The position numbers and the translations under genes were made by a program. A DNA stretch of 64,000 bases from Adineta steineri (Eukaryota > Rotifera > Eurotatoria > Adinetida > Adinetidae): NCBI GenBank assembly GCA_905250115.1, contig CAJNOI010000256.1:1-64000 (forward strand), read 5' to 3'. This document shows positions 1 to 11,247 of the stretch, piece by piece. Every line of letters starts with the position of its first letter. Position 1 is the stretch's first letter. The notes below the pieces were generated by a model. That model ran no database searches and was not told the DNA's origin. It saw nothing but the letters and a program-made list of their open reading frames with translations.

Positions 1-1201
1 CGAACAGAAAAAGGCATAGTAACAACACCATAATGTCCAGGTGAACCATATAAAACACAAATAAAATCAGATAAATAATCCAATACTGAAAGATCGTGTT
101 CAACAACAATAATATACCTTTAATAAACCAAATGAAAATAGTTAAGAATTTTAAATCTGTTTAAACAAAAAGAAACTAACCGGTTTTGTCGAATAATATC
201 TCGAATAGCCAAAGCAGCTTTTAAACGTTGTTTAACATCAAGATAACTTGAAGGTTCATCAAACATAAATATATCTCCTTTTTGTATACAAACATAAGCA
301 CATGCAAATCTTTGTAATTCTCCACCTGATAAATCAGATAGTTGTCGATCAATCACCTTTGATAAGTCAAATAATTCTACTATTTCAGCTTGATTACCCA
401 ATTCATTTTTTTTACTCATTAAATCACGGACAGTACCCTAATAAAAAAAACAATATTAATCTTGAATTTTTTTTATACAATAAAAATATTTTACTTGTGT
501 AGCTTTTGGAAGTCGATCAACATATTGTGGTTTAAGTATAGCTTTAAGATTTTCTTCAAGAATTTTTGTAAAATAATTTTGTAATTCACTACCACGAAAA
601 AATTTTAATATATCATGCCAATCCGGTGGTGACTAGAATTATTAAAAGATAAATAAATAAATAAATGTCGAATAATAAAATTAAACTTTTTACCGAATAT
701 TTTCCCAAATTAGGTTTTAATTTTCCAGCTAATACTTGTAATGCTGTTGTTTTACCTGTACCATTAGATCCAACAAGACCTAGAACTTGTCCCGGACGTG
801 GTGTTGGTAAACGATGTAATTTAAATGCATTAGGTCCATAACGATGAGTTGTATCTTTATCAAGATTACTTGGTAAATTAATAATTGTTATTGCATCAAA
901 TGGACATTGTCTAACACAAATACCACAACCAATACATAATTCTTCTGATATATGTGAAATTTTTGATTCAGGTGTTACTTCAATACATAATTTTCCAGTT
1001 CTATTAACTGGACTACAAAAAAAGAAAGAACAAAAAAATAATATATTAATTAATCAATCAATGAATTTTTATAATAACAAACCATGAACGTTTACATTCT
1101 TGATTACATTTTTTTGGTTTACATCGATCATTATTGACTATAGCGATACGTGTTAATGATTCTTGTTCACGATCTTCTCTTTCAGGACGACGACCATGCA
1201 T
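1..1201 (-). CDS. ABCE1: ABCE1 / Rli1 ribosome-recycling ATPase (3' end outside window)
   Basis: Soluble ABC-family ATPase that splits ribosomal subunits after termination. Exons read on the minus strand are 1201-1083, 1012-694, 632-495, 437-181 and 117 to beyond base 1, with introns of about 57-70 nt and GT/AG ends. The N-terminus has the family's Fe-S region ([17 protein letters not shown], later CIGCGICV), then Walker A (GLVGTNGTGKTT), the signature [12 protein letters not shown], Walker B ([13 protein letters not shown]) and the switch His in [12 protein letters not shown]. Only the first nucleotide-binding domain is present here; the second lies past the left edge. The start is the Met at 1201, which precedes a short charged leader ([10 protein letters not shown]). 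An in-frame upstream Met exists, but the leader there is hydrophobic and unlike the family. Identification is very firm because all motifs match the conserved eukaryotic protein. Confidence 0.95.
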
Positions 1202-1336
1202 TTTTATCTTATGTTTCTTTTTGAATATAGAAGAGAAATCTACAATAGAAAAAGAAGTATTTATTCTGTATGAAATTTCGCAAGAATATATATTGCGCAA
1301 TTTATGTAATTACGTAATTTCAATGTAATACTTTTG

Positions 1337-1556
1337 TCAGTGTGTGTGTGTGAGGGTGGGATAGGTGCGAGCGTCGGTACGAGCGCGAGTGTGAAAGTTA
1401 GACACCACACCTACACCCTCAACATTCGCCAGTCCAGCATTTCCTATTTCTAATACTTCTGTGTATTGATCATATTCACCTGATGTTTTAATACCATTCT
1501 TGAGGGTGTGGGTCTGTATTGGTATCAATACGAAATACCTACACTCACACCCGATC
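1337..1556. repeat. telomere-like imperfect palindromes flanking an exon-like fragment
   Basis: GT-rich arms (TGTGTGAGGGTGGG) face C-rich arms (CACCACACCTACACCCTC) at 1339-1422. A second pair lies at 1499-1556 (TTGAGGGTGTGGGTC facing ACACTCACACCCG). Between them, on the minus strand, is a stretch that reads as ordinary coding sequence (GIKTSGEYDQYTEVLEIGNA) but has no start or splice context. It may be a captured exon fragment. Confidence 0.6.
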
Positions 1557-1982
1557 TTTTAGCGGTAATAATATGTTGGCTTCTCTTTCATTTTTTCATT
1601 AAATATTTGAAAGAATGTTAGCGGGCAATATTCTTTCTACTTCTGTTCTGTTCTTTTTGTTCTTCAATGGGATAAAGAGCACATACAATGCGCACGTTTT
1701 ATTTTTATTGAAGACATACAAAAAAATGCTTCGTTTCTTACGTGTATGAAATTCCTTGGAAAATTAGATCGATTATTGAAAATGATGATAAGAAAAACAG
1801 TGATTAAATGAAATGATATCGTTTTTCATAGAAATGAATCAACAAAAATGTTCCTTTCCTGAGTTCTTTCTCAATAATTGATTTAATCATATAGATGCAA
1901 TTGAAGTAAAATATTATTAGAAAACAAATTGAATAAAAGCATACTTTCAACTTTGCTACAACTAGTAACTCAAAAAATTCAG

Positions 1983-2130
1983 ACATCCTGTTCATCATTT
2001 GATTCTTCTTCGACAGGAATACGAGTATCGAGAGTTACGGATGCCTCTTGTTTAATACGTGGAGGCTCTGTTCGAGCCATTTTCACACGTGCCATTGCAT
2101 TCATAATCCAATCAAGTGAATCAATTACCT
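1983..2130 (-). pseudogene. orphan last exon or gene relic
   Basis: On the minus strand an AG acceptor (TTTGTGTTTAG) is followed by about 49 in-frame codons beginning VIDSLDWIMNAMARVKMAR, ending ESNDEQDV and a stop. Composition is protein-like and the acidic tail is typical of a C-terminus. No upstream exon is recognisable; telomere-like palindromes begin about 70 bases upstream. I do not recognise the family. It is either the last exon of a gene with distant exons or a relic. Confidence 0.4.
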
Positions 2131-2198
2131 AAACACAAATAAAGATCATAAACTATCGTTTGAAGTAAAATATGCTTTGTTAAGACGATCATCAATAC

Positions 2199-2312
2199 GA
2201 TCTACTCGAGAGTGTGGGTGTGGGGATGTGCATTTATCTTTCTATTCTCTACTTGTTTACATCCACAACTCACATCCACACCCACAACTACTCACACCCG
2301 CACACGCATCCC
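2199..2312. repeat. telomere-like imperfect palindrome
   Basis: The arm AGTGTGGGTGTGGGGATGTG at 2209-2230 faces C-rich sequence at 2266-2310 (CACATCCACACCCACAAC and CTCACACCCGCACACGC). The loop is about 35 bases. Confidence 0.65.
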
Positions 2313-2319
2313 TTGCGAT

Positions 2320-3420
2320 CGCTGCACCCATTCTACAAGATTATGAGTTTTTTGTTAATTGACTACTGATGAAGAAAAACACAGTTGCAGTTTACCTTCG
2401 AAGAATTATTAAATGAACTGCAAAGGAAGCTATACTATAGAAAAAGAAGCAAACAAGTGCGTATTTATCGTGAAAGAAGGAGAAAAAATCCTTGTTTATA
2501 GTTTTCTCTCTTTCTTTTATGTGTACAACGGCGAGTTTCAAGATTTTTTTACCATGTGTGTGAATGGCGTTCGTTTCTTTCTCTCCATGAGAGAAAATAA
2601 AAAAAACACATTTTCTTCCCAGTTACACATGAGTATAGTAAACACTCAACTGTAGCATTCAGTTAAGTTGTCTATCTTGCTTGGATACAGTGAAAACAAT
2701 GAATAATGACACGGAACAAAAACATCAGCATATCAATTACTATCGAAATATCGAAAAATTCGGTCAATACAATACCATTACTTGAAGACAAAGATATCGA
2801 TATTGTTTATTCTCATATATCTGATAACTTCGCTAATGAATTTGCTGGTTTAGCGCTGAAGACACGTGCAACAATCGTAATTATGATGCTAAACACATTT
2901 ATTCGTATTTATTATTTCGATCAGTGTAATACTATTACATCATGACCAAATTTTCCATCTATGATCGATTCTTTTGTAAATGAGATTTTTGAGATAATTA
3001 AATTTTAAAAATATGGTGAGCATCGTGCAGGAATGGTTGATTTAATTCTGATGAACTTCGCTAAAGGTGATTTTCTTATCGAATGTCTTAATCAATTCTT
3101 TCCAAATGGATCAAACTCATTGACAAGTAAGACTTCATTTAGTTCTTGCCTCTTCTTTTTTTATCAATATTCGTCAAAGTAACATAGGATTGAAAAGAGA
3201 GAAATCTAGACACGACATATCTAGAAAAATTTACTGATGTGAATGAAGCAAAATCAGACCGACTTTTTGCTATTCAAGTCTCGCTATGACTTTAATCAAT
3301 CGTGGCGTTACTATTAGACTGAATTGGCTGATAGTAGTGTGCGATCTCTTGATCATCTTCTTAACAAGTACTCGAGCAATGTTATATAAAAGAACATCGT
3401 ATGTCTGATTAATAGACCGG
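2320..3420. other. no supported gene; short ORFs only
   Basis: AT-rich sequence with short ORFs (for example 2413-2655 and 2706-2945) that have no recognisable domain. The stretch around 2780-3130 reads like degraded coding sequence but is interrupted by stops in all frames. Confidence 0.4.
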
Positions 3421-3424
3421 TGGC

Positions 3425-3512
3425 GGATTGGTGTGGGTGTGAGTGTCGTTTCTTGATCTAAAGAGAATAGCCAGACCCAGATTTAGACCCACACGCATCC
3501 ACATTCACATTT
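3425..3512. repeat. telomere-like imperfect palindrome
   Basis: GGTGTGGGTGTGAGTGTCG near 3431-3450 faces GACCCACACGCATCCACATTC near 3487-3507. Confidence 0.6.
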
Positions 3513-3688
3513 ATCTTCTCTCGCTTGATACTATTTCTGCTTTTTCTTTTTTTGTTGAACAAGAATAAATCTATTTATCGAAAGTTTTCGACTTTCTCTA
3601 GTATTTTGTAAGATTTTCATTTTTCTAGATTTTGCGACATATTCTTTGTTGATTTAGAAAAATAAAATGAATGTAATGTAAATTATTT

Positions 3689-4388
3689 TTAAAAATGCAT
3701 AATACTACAATTTGGATCTGTTATTACATGTGGACAATAATCAGGTACATCAAAAATCCCTTTTGGTAATAAATCACGATTTTCCGAGTAATATGAAAAG
3801 TCAATATTCACAGCACTTAACCATCCAAGACGACATGGAATACCAGTTGTGACTGATGTTAACCATGAGAATGTTGCAACATCTGGTACATCTTTTGTCC
3901 ATGAATGACATGCATGTTCCATAACAGTCACAATCCCATCATATTTAGTTTGATTACCAACTTGTAACCAATCTAATAAAGAGAAACAACTATGAAAAAA
4001 GAATCTGTGAAGTACTTTTTTACAGTCTGATCACATAATGCTGTGTACTCCCTTACTATTTATTCTTACCAGGTTTTGGTGGTGTCACACCTGTTTGTGT
4101 AGGATCAATACAACATGATCGATTTGCACGTTCTAATCGCCAAACAGTCGTTCCATTATGCATTATGGTGTATGTATAAGAATCTTCTCTCATCGAATTC
4201 ATCACTTGTATTGGTCGGGTCCAGTCATAAAATATTTGTGCACTTGTTGTTTGATTATTATATAAATAATGTACACTACCAGTTGCCATCCAAACTGAAG
4301 GCCATCGTGGAGGCGAAGGTGCTTCAACTGGAGCGGTACTAGTAGTGTGAAATGTAATGAGTACAACGATTAGTAATTCACAAAACAT
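3689..4388 (-). CDS. secreted protein of the plant At4g14100-like family
   Basis: Two exons (4388-4070 and 3972-3689, joined GT/AG with phase kept) give a 200-residue protein. The N-terminus MFCELLIVVLITFHTTS is a signal peptide. The body follows the order of a plant and protist secreted family: WPSVW, a YDW motif, an NGTTVWRL segment, a Cys pair, PDWLQ, then DVATFSWLTSVTTGIPCRLGW and DFSYY. The molecular role of that family is not established to my knowledge. The start chosen is the Met directly before the signal peptide; an in-frame Met 96 bases upstream is possible but would add a long hydrophobic leader. Family assignment rests on motif order recalled from memory. Confidence 0.6.
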
Positions 4389-4742
4389 TTTGTTAGTGAT
4401 AAAAGTAGTGAATATAGATGTTTTATATATCGTGTTGATAAAGAATATCTGCAAAAAGAAAATGAGTAAACTGGTATGACACATTGTTATCTTACATTAT
4501 TTTAAACGTTATCATATTCACACATTATCTTAGTTTTTCCATGACTCATAATAACTGTTAAAATATGGTCCGATAGAGATTTTTATATGTTGATTCTTTT
4601 ATTTGAGATGAGTAGGCCAAATATTGACGTGAAGTTCACTAAAAAAATCATTTCGTAATAATTCAAGAGCAAAAGTAATCTTATCAAATACTGAGGTATG
4701 AAAACAGATCTCAGACGTTTTGCTCGGATAAATGATTATATA

Positions 4743-4798
4743 ACCAACACAAGGGTATGGGTATGAGAAAGGCCATAGCAACACTCGCACCTTCAAGA
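4743..4798. repeat. weak telomere-like palindrome
   Basis: ACAAGGGTATGGGTATGAG faces AACACTCGCACCTTCAAG. It is a degenerate member of the dispersed palindrome family. Confidence 0.4.
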
Positions 4799-5184
4799 TA
4801 GTTATCCATTACATGGAAGATTATAGTCTAGAAATTTGATTAAGAATAGGTTATGCAATATTGTCTATGTGACTAAAGTAAATAAAAAGAAAATAATATT
4901 TTTTGCGTTGTTTAATATGAATTCTAAAGAAAAAGAAAAGAAAGAGGGCGATAAAGCTCTGCTGTAATAAACAAAATATCCTGTGGCTTAATCGATTATA
5001 TATATATATATATATAATATAAAAAGTATGAAGGAAAAAAGAATAAATTATATACAAAGAAAGTAATTTCTTCTAAAGTAATATGAGAGGGTCTCACGCT
5101 GCTTGTCAATACACAAAATACTTTAGTTTATGCATTCGTGTATTATTCCGTTCCTTTTTCATTTTCATATAAAGTAGACACAAG

Positions 5185-6327
5185 ATGGCTGACAAGAGTG
5201 TCATTAATAGTACTGTAAAATGCAATACTACAATGTTTATGAATTTTCTGCGTTATTCAATGCCAGCTTCAGTATCAATAGATATATATCGGCAAACATC
5301 AACAGAATCGAAACTAGCTTACGAAGTTATTTATATGACAGTGGCTTCACTACAATTTACAATGTCTATCTTCTTCAATTTACTAACGCTTAGAACTGTA
5401 TTACAGAAAAAAATACGAATTACATCATGTGGAATCTATTTATTATTCTTTACTTTGGCAAGTTTAATTGGAATGAGTATTTTCTACCTACGAATTATTG
5501 TAACATTATATTTTAATGATGAATTAGAAAAACATAATTTAATTCATTGTCGTTTAAGTTCGATGATCTTAAATTGTGCCCAAATTTTGTGTTTATGGAT
5601 TGGAGCCTTTATATCAGTTGAACGAGTGTTGATAGAATGTTTTCATTTTAGTATTTATCGCTCCCGAATTTGTGCTATCATAAGTTCACTATTAATTTTA
5701 CTTCTAACTATAGCATCATGTATAACATGGTTTTTAGGCACACAATATGCAATACATCCGATTATTCCAACTATGTATCTATGTAAAATGCGACAATTAC
5801 AATCAACTTGGATATTAGTAGATGAAATTTTTACCAGTATGTATATTCATGTAGTTATACCGTGGATTTTACACATTCTATCGATCATTTGCATTGTGAC
5901 ACATATTACACGTCGTAAAATTATCTTAACTGATACAAAAAGATCTAAGTGGGCTGTAATTATATATCAACAATTAAAAAAACATAAAGATTTTTTTATT
6001 CCACCAATAGTTATCATTATCTGTACAGTGCCACATTTTCTATTGGACAGACTATCTAGTTCTACTATAGAGGCTTGCCTAGAATATAGTACAGATGTTC
6101 ATCTTCGATTGCATATAGCATTTGATTTTTTATACTTTTTAGCACAAACATTTGGATTTTTATTCTATATTTATTCGTCGAATGTATACATGAATCGATA
6201 TCATGAAGCGTGGATAATGAATTGTACTAAATTTAGACATCGTAGCGCGCAATGCTGTGCTACAATCAAATTAATGAAAATTTCAATTGATAATGTAAAT
6301 AATTCATCAAATATAACTGCTGAGTAA
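5185..6327 (+). CDS. orphan rhodopsin-like GPCR (intronless)
   Basis: A single 380-residue ORF with seven hydrophobic segments, roughly at residues 45-70, 80-105, 120-145, 160-185, 215-240, 270-290 and 305-330. The extracellular N-terminus has N-glycosylation sites (NST, NTT). The helix 3 end reads SVERVL where classical receptors have DRY. A TATA-like ATATAAA lies about 20 bases upstream of the ATG. It belongs to the large divergent receptor class seen four times in this window; ligand and G-protein coupling cannot be inferred. Confidence 0.8.
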   Translation: MADKSVINSTVKCNTTMFMNFLRYSMPASVSIDIYRQTSTESKLAYEVIYMTVASLQFTMSIFFNLLTLRTVLQKKIRITSCGIYLLFFTLASLIGMSIFYLRIIVTLYFNDELEKHNLIHCRLSSMILNCAQILCLWIGAFISVERVLIECFHFSIYRSRICAIISSLLILLLTIASCITWFLGTQYAIHPIIPTMYLCKMRQLQSTWILVDEIFTSMYIHVVIPWILHILSIICIVTHITRRKIILTDTKRSKWAVIIYQQLKKHKDFFIPPIVIIICTVPHFLLDRLSSSTIEACLEYSTDVHLRLHIAFDFLYFLAQTFGFLFYIYSSNVYMNRYHEAWIMNCTKFRHRSAQCCATIKLMKISIDNVNNSSNITAE

Positions 6328-6423
6328 AGAACTCGAGAACTCTTCTGATGACTCTTACAAAACTTTGAAGATATTCTTGTCAAGCAATGAAAAAAATTAA
6401 TCGGATTTCAATATCTTGACTAT

Positions 6424-7035
6424 TTGATTCATTTCCATTTAGTAGATTATTACATAAAAGATGTATTTGAACAAGTTAATTCGATTGAATTGAGAATAAT
6501 ATCGTCAAAATTTGAATATCTATCTATTAAAAATAATTGGTTTCATCTATGCGAATATACACCGCGTCTTTGGCAATCTTTAAATAAATATTCAATCGAA
6601 AGATTCTGTCGAACGATTACATAATACCTTCTTATCGATTAATAAATTGAAGATCCAATTTAGTGGTTCATTAAATATGTTAAAAAATCTTTTCTAATCT
6701 CTCCGTAATTTATACTATTTGAATTTTATCTTCTGATGATAGAATTGAAACAGAAATTGATCAATTCTTCGCAACTTTTCAAACTTCAATTTAAATCGGC
6801 ATACTATCGTCATTTGCTACACATTACCATATACTTTTAAAGAATTCATTTATTTAGATCATGACAAATTCAAATGGACATCTTCCGATTTAATTTCTTA
6901 TCTGAATCCATATCAACTGATTATACTTTTGATGTTAAAGAATGTACTACATTGGCTAATTCATCAAATGTCTAATCTTCCAGCGATAACTTGTTTCTAT
7001 CGAGATGACATTATGAAATATGTTATTCAATAGAT
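6424..7035 (+). pseudogene. degenerate coding remnant, partly repeated at 9.8 kb
   Basis: Coding-like segments such as NNWFHLCEYTPRLWQSL and later DLISYLNPYQLIILLMLKN appear in different frames, separated by stops. The part at 6541-6655 reappears at about 9838-9955 with many substitutions. The style (Trp/Leu-rich with short repeats) recalls F-box/LRR-type rotifer proteins, but no F-box could be demonstrated. Treated as a decayed gene. Confidence 0.4.
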
Positions 7036-7219
7036 AGACTGAAAATAATGCAGATTCAAGCTGATGAGTTTAGATTCTTGTATTTGTGTTAACGCTTAAC
7101 AGAAGAGTGGAATGCACCTTTTCACGTTCTTCTTACTTGTAGATTAAAAGTTAACAATATTACTTCCTATGTGGTAAAGAGCAAATCGAAAGAAGAACGA
7201 AATAAAACTGTTTATTGTG

Positions 7220-9000
7220 TTAATCAGTTTGATATATTTCTGCACTCTTGAGAGTTAAAACATCACTAATTCCACCAGTAACTAAGACATTTCCATTTTG
7301 TAATACGGATGCTGTGTGTGAAGATCGAGCATCGTTCATACTGTGAGTGGTTGTCCAAAGTCCTGTTAATGGATTATACAATTCAGTACTATTAAAAGTA
7401 TCAGAATGTCCTCGTCCACCAGTAATTAACACTATACCATTTCTTAATAGGGATGCTGTATGTTGCTCTCGTGCATGATTCATGCTTCCAGTAATTGTCC
7501 AAGTTCCACTTGACGGATCATACAATTCAGCAGTGTTTGTCGCACTAAGATTATTATATCCACCGGTAACTAATACTTTTTCGTTTATTAGTAAGGATGC
7601 GGTGTGCCGCTCTCGAGCATAATTCATGTCTCCAGTAGTGGTCCACATTCCTGTTGATGGATCATACAACTCAGCACTATGCAGACCAACAAGATTATTA
7701 TATCCCCCGGTAACTAACACATTTCCGTTTGTTAGTAAAGATGCCGTGTGTCCATATCGTGCATTATTCATGGTATTAATAAGTGTCCATGTTCCTATCA
7801 ATGGATTATATAACTCAGCACTATTTAGAGCACCAAGTCCGTTAAGTCCGCCAGTAACTAATACTTGCCCATTTGTTAATAGAGATATTGTATGTCCATC
7901 TCGTGGATGATTCATATGTCCAGTAGTTGTCCACATTCCTGTAGATGGATCATACAACTCAGCAGTGTTTAAATTGCCACCATTCTCACCACCAACAACT
8001 AAGACTTGTCCATTTTCCAAAATAGATGCAGTATGTCCCTCTCGTGCATTATTTATGCTACCAGTAATTGTCCAAGTTCCACTTGATGGATCATATAATT
8101 CACCGATGGTAGGATCAGCATTATTAAGTCCACCAATAACTAATACTTTTCCATTTGTTAATAAGGATGCTGTGTGTCGTTCTCGTACATTATGCATACT
8201 ACCCGTACGAAACCATCCTAGATGAAAACATTTCATTTTCTAATAATCGAAATTTTTTTTATAAAGCTCTACTATGCGGACATTTTGACATCAATAATTC
8301 TTATCTTGTATACACAAGGCTCAGTAAAATATTATTGAAGAAAAATAGTAATTAAACGGAGTCGTTTAAATTATTAACTGGATAATTTATTCTTGAGTTA
8401 TGACAACGATTAGAATTTTATGATCTTATTCAACTTGTGATAAACATCATGACGAATTTTGTACATTATTATAAGAAATAATTGAAGTGATTGGAGAACT
8501 TCATAATATAGAATTTGTTTTTATGAAATAATTAGACTTAGAATCAGTATCAGTCTGAATAGAGAATGAATAACGTGGTATGATCAATACGACATAAGCT
8601 TCAATAGTAACAAAAAATAATCAACACATATATCTATTGATTCAATTTTTCTTATGACAAACATTGATTTTGAATAATTAAGAATATTATTCCGCAGCTT
8701 ACCTGACTGCTGAGTTGTAGTTGTAGTTGCTGTTGTTGTTGTTGTTGTTGTTGTTTGTGGCAGTGTTAATGTGGATGTTGCCAGTGATGTTATTGTCATT
8801 GATGATGATAGTGTTGCAATAGTGGTTTCTATCTCTTGAGGCACAAGAATGACGAATTTTAACATGAGAGATAGAATAACTGCAAATATTGTTAACAAAA
8901 TAAAAGATATGATGATGATCTTAGCCCACCGATGATGCCACCATTTCTGTAGTCGATTGGTTTTATTGACATATGTACTGTATGCCTGATTGTCATGCAT
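7220..9000 (-). CDS. membrane-anchored seven-blade kelch-repeat protein
   Basis: Exon 1 (9000-8703) encodes a cytoplasmic N-terminus, a membrane helix (IIIISFILLTIFAVILSLML) and a Thr-rich stalk. Exon 2 (8217-7220) encodes seven repeats of about 47 residues, each with R-x-x-H-T-A-S-L-L, a V-L-V-x-G-G strand and a S/T-A-E-L-Y-D-P turn. The junction keeps phase (TCAG^GTAAGC ... ATCTAG^GATGG). The 478-nt intron is long for this region. The spliced protein is 431 residues: a type II membrane protein with one beta-propeller outside the cell. The Met at 9000 is chosen; a Met at 9081 is in frame. Ligand unknown. Repeats are highly alike, suggesting recent internal duplication or conversion. Confidence 0.8.
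8710..8760 (-). repeat. Thr-codon microsatellite in kelch stalk
   Basis: (TTG)n/(CAA)n-type runs encode the polythreonine stalk of the kelch protein. Confidence 0.7.
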
Positions 9001-9458
9001 ATTATGGTTTACAAGAAAATTGAATTTAAAAGAGAACAAGCGTTTGTTGTAAACTACTTTATATTTGTCTGTCACTCTCAAATGAATCGCAAAAGATAAA
9101 TGCTATTATCTTTACCGTCACAGAGGTAATGTTATATTCTTATCATTAGAGAACAAATTTTATGTGCCTATGATATTGCAGAATAATACATCATCGCTGA
9201 GTCTTTGCGTATAAAATGTCATTTTCCATACATTAATCATTCACCATTGTAAACGACTCTATGTCAATTAATTATGATAGAAAATGACAACTATTCAGAA
9301 TAGCCATTCACCTCAATCATAAACGATGATCGTAACACTACGACAACTATACATAGCGGTCGAATAATAGTTTAATGCACTGTATTGCTTCATGAACAAT
9401 TGTATGACTCAACTTTCTCGGTTGATTGAAAACAGACGTGTGACAATTGTCAGTATTT

Positions 9459-9518
9459 CAGGGTGTGGATGTTGGTATAGATACTGATAGATAAAAGGCA
9501 TCACATCCACCCTCATTG
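9459..9518. repeat. telomere-like palindrome
   Basis: CAGGGTGTGGATGTTGG faces CATCACATCCACCCTCA across a loop of about 25 bases. Confidence 0.6.
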
Positions 9519-9765
9519 CTCACCTTTGATTGAAGAATTAATTTGAATCAGAGATGTCTTTCGTGCTCTATAACTCACCATCGACGGATTCTAAGAAATA
9601 TTAAATTATTAATTTGCGTTTCACAACTGTAATTATGTTTGAATAAAACTATTGCTACTGATTTATAAGATCTCTTCCATTGTTAGAGTGTTGTCTTTGC
9701 AAATATTGGATTTAGAGTTAAATTCATATATCTTCATGCTGTCTCTCCGGAAAATTCACTGCATT

Positions 9766-9830
9766 GCGAGCGTGGATGTGAACATCGATCCAAGTTTGAT
9801 AGCCACACCCACACTCACACCCTCAAGATG
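9766..9830. repeat. telomere-like palindrome ending CCCTCAAGATG
   Basis: GAGCGTGGATGTGAAC faces CCACACCCACACTCACACCC, closed by the edge motif CTCAAGATG that recurs in other copies. Confidence 0.6.
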
Positions 9831-11247
9831 AATAAATTAACTCATCTATGTGAATATACAGTGCGTCTTCGGCATTTTTCAATAAATATTCAATTGAAAG
9901 ATTCTGCAGAACGATTACATAATACTTTCTCATCGATTAATAAATTAAAATGGATAATATATTAGATCCGACCATTTAACGACAAATTTTAACCATTGAA
10001 AACTGATTCGTTTAATAAGGATGTGGATGTAGATAAGGATAAGAGTGATATATAAATAAATATATTTCATGTTTTTATTTTTATATTAAAAATATAAACT
10101 ACAACAACACGTCACATTAATTTAAATGAAATTAAAAATCGATATCTTATTTAATTAGGAAGAGAATTTAAAATATCTAAATATTTATCAACTTTTCTCA
10201 TGAGACAACTATACTATCGTCTGTTTATTCTATATCAATTAAGAAATATAAACAAGATAGTACTAGAATACTCTGTGAAGTACATCTATGATTATGATAA
10301 GAAAGGATTCTTCACTGTTGCTTGGCATCGCATTTTTTATTAGACTAATTGTAACAGTGAAGAGGATGGGAAAAAAAAGATTTTTATTAGAAACATGTTG
10401 TTTTTTGTTGATATCCATTATGTTTAATATGCTTAGTTAATTCATGTGTTAAAATGAATCATAGACGTGTATATTCGTTCTTCTCGTCGTCTCACGTTGT
10501 ATCTTTCTTGCAACAACTAGTTTTTTTTTATATTTCTTACACATAACATAAGCTTCGATTGGAAGAATATACGGAAAATACGCTGTCTCCATTGACGAGG
10601 AAAGAATTTTTTTTTGTTCTGTCAAGGATTTTGTCGTTCCTTCTCTCTGTTTGCTTACCGCCAAAAAGAAAAAGAATGTACTTTTATTTTTACTTATTCA
10701 ATGATACCGATAAAAAATATAATGATTGACTACTGTAAATTTTTTGGTATGGAATAGAGCATAAAAGTACAAGAACACTTCAACTACGAAATGGAAGGTT
10801 ATGTCAATAATAATAATAATATCACTTATAATATTAATAAAAAACAGTATTCTAATCGTTCTTCGTGTACACGTAAGTTCATTGCTGGTGAAGCCGATTT
10901 AGCAGGTAAGATTCGTGTTGTTCTCATCTAACAAAAAGAGTATTCTTCAGTTATAAATACATTTTCCGTTCAAAAGTATTACGATACAAAAATCGTCCAG
11001 GATTCTGTAAGATCATTTATTCATAAAGGACGTCATTAAGATGATTTCATATAGACAACATCAATTAAATATTTTGCTGAATAACGAATATTTGAGTAAA
11101 AGTAGAGCAATAATGTAACTCATCATAGTAATACTCGTGATCAGAATAATTAACTTTCAACATCTATATCAATTTGAATGAAATATGATCGCCACATATT
11201 ATCATTTTATTGTATATCTTTTTTTTGTAGTAGAGGGAACAAGCAAA

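Larger units (their letters stand above)
9090..11180. other. intergenic, two telomere-like palindromes and one relic
   Basis: No supported gene. It holds palindromes at 9459-9518 and 9766-9830 and the diverged copy (9838-9955) of the 6.5-kb remnant. At 10791-10880 a short ORF starting MEGYVNNNNNITY ends at a GTAAGT-like donor; it could be an upstream exon of the Hv1 gene, but no junction is proved. Confidence 0.45.

Noticed and set aside
1337..1556. True telomere or chromosome end at the palindromes
   Set aside because: Arms are short, imperfect and face each other, and genes continue on both sides.
7626..8225. Plus-strand ORFs opposite the kelch gene
   Set aside because: They are antisense shadows of the repeated blades.
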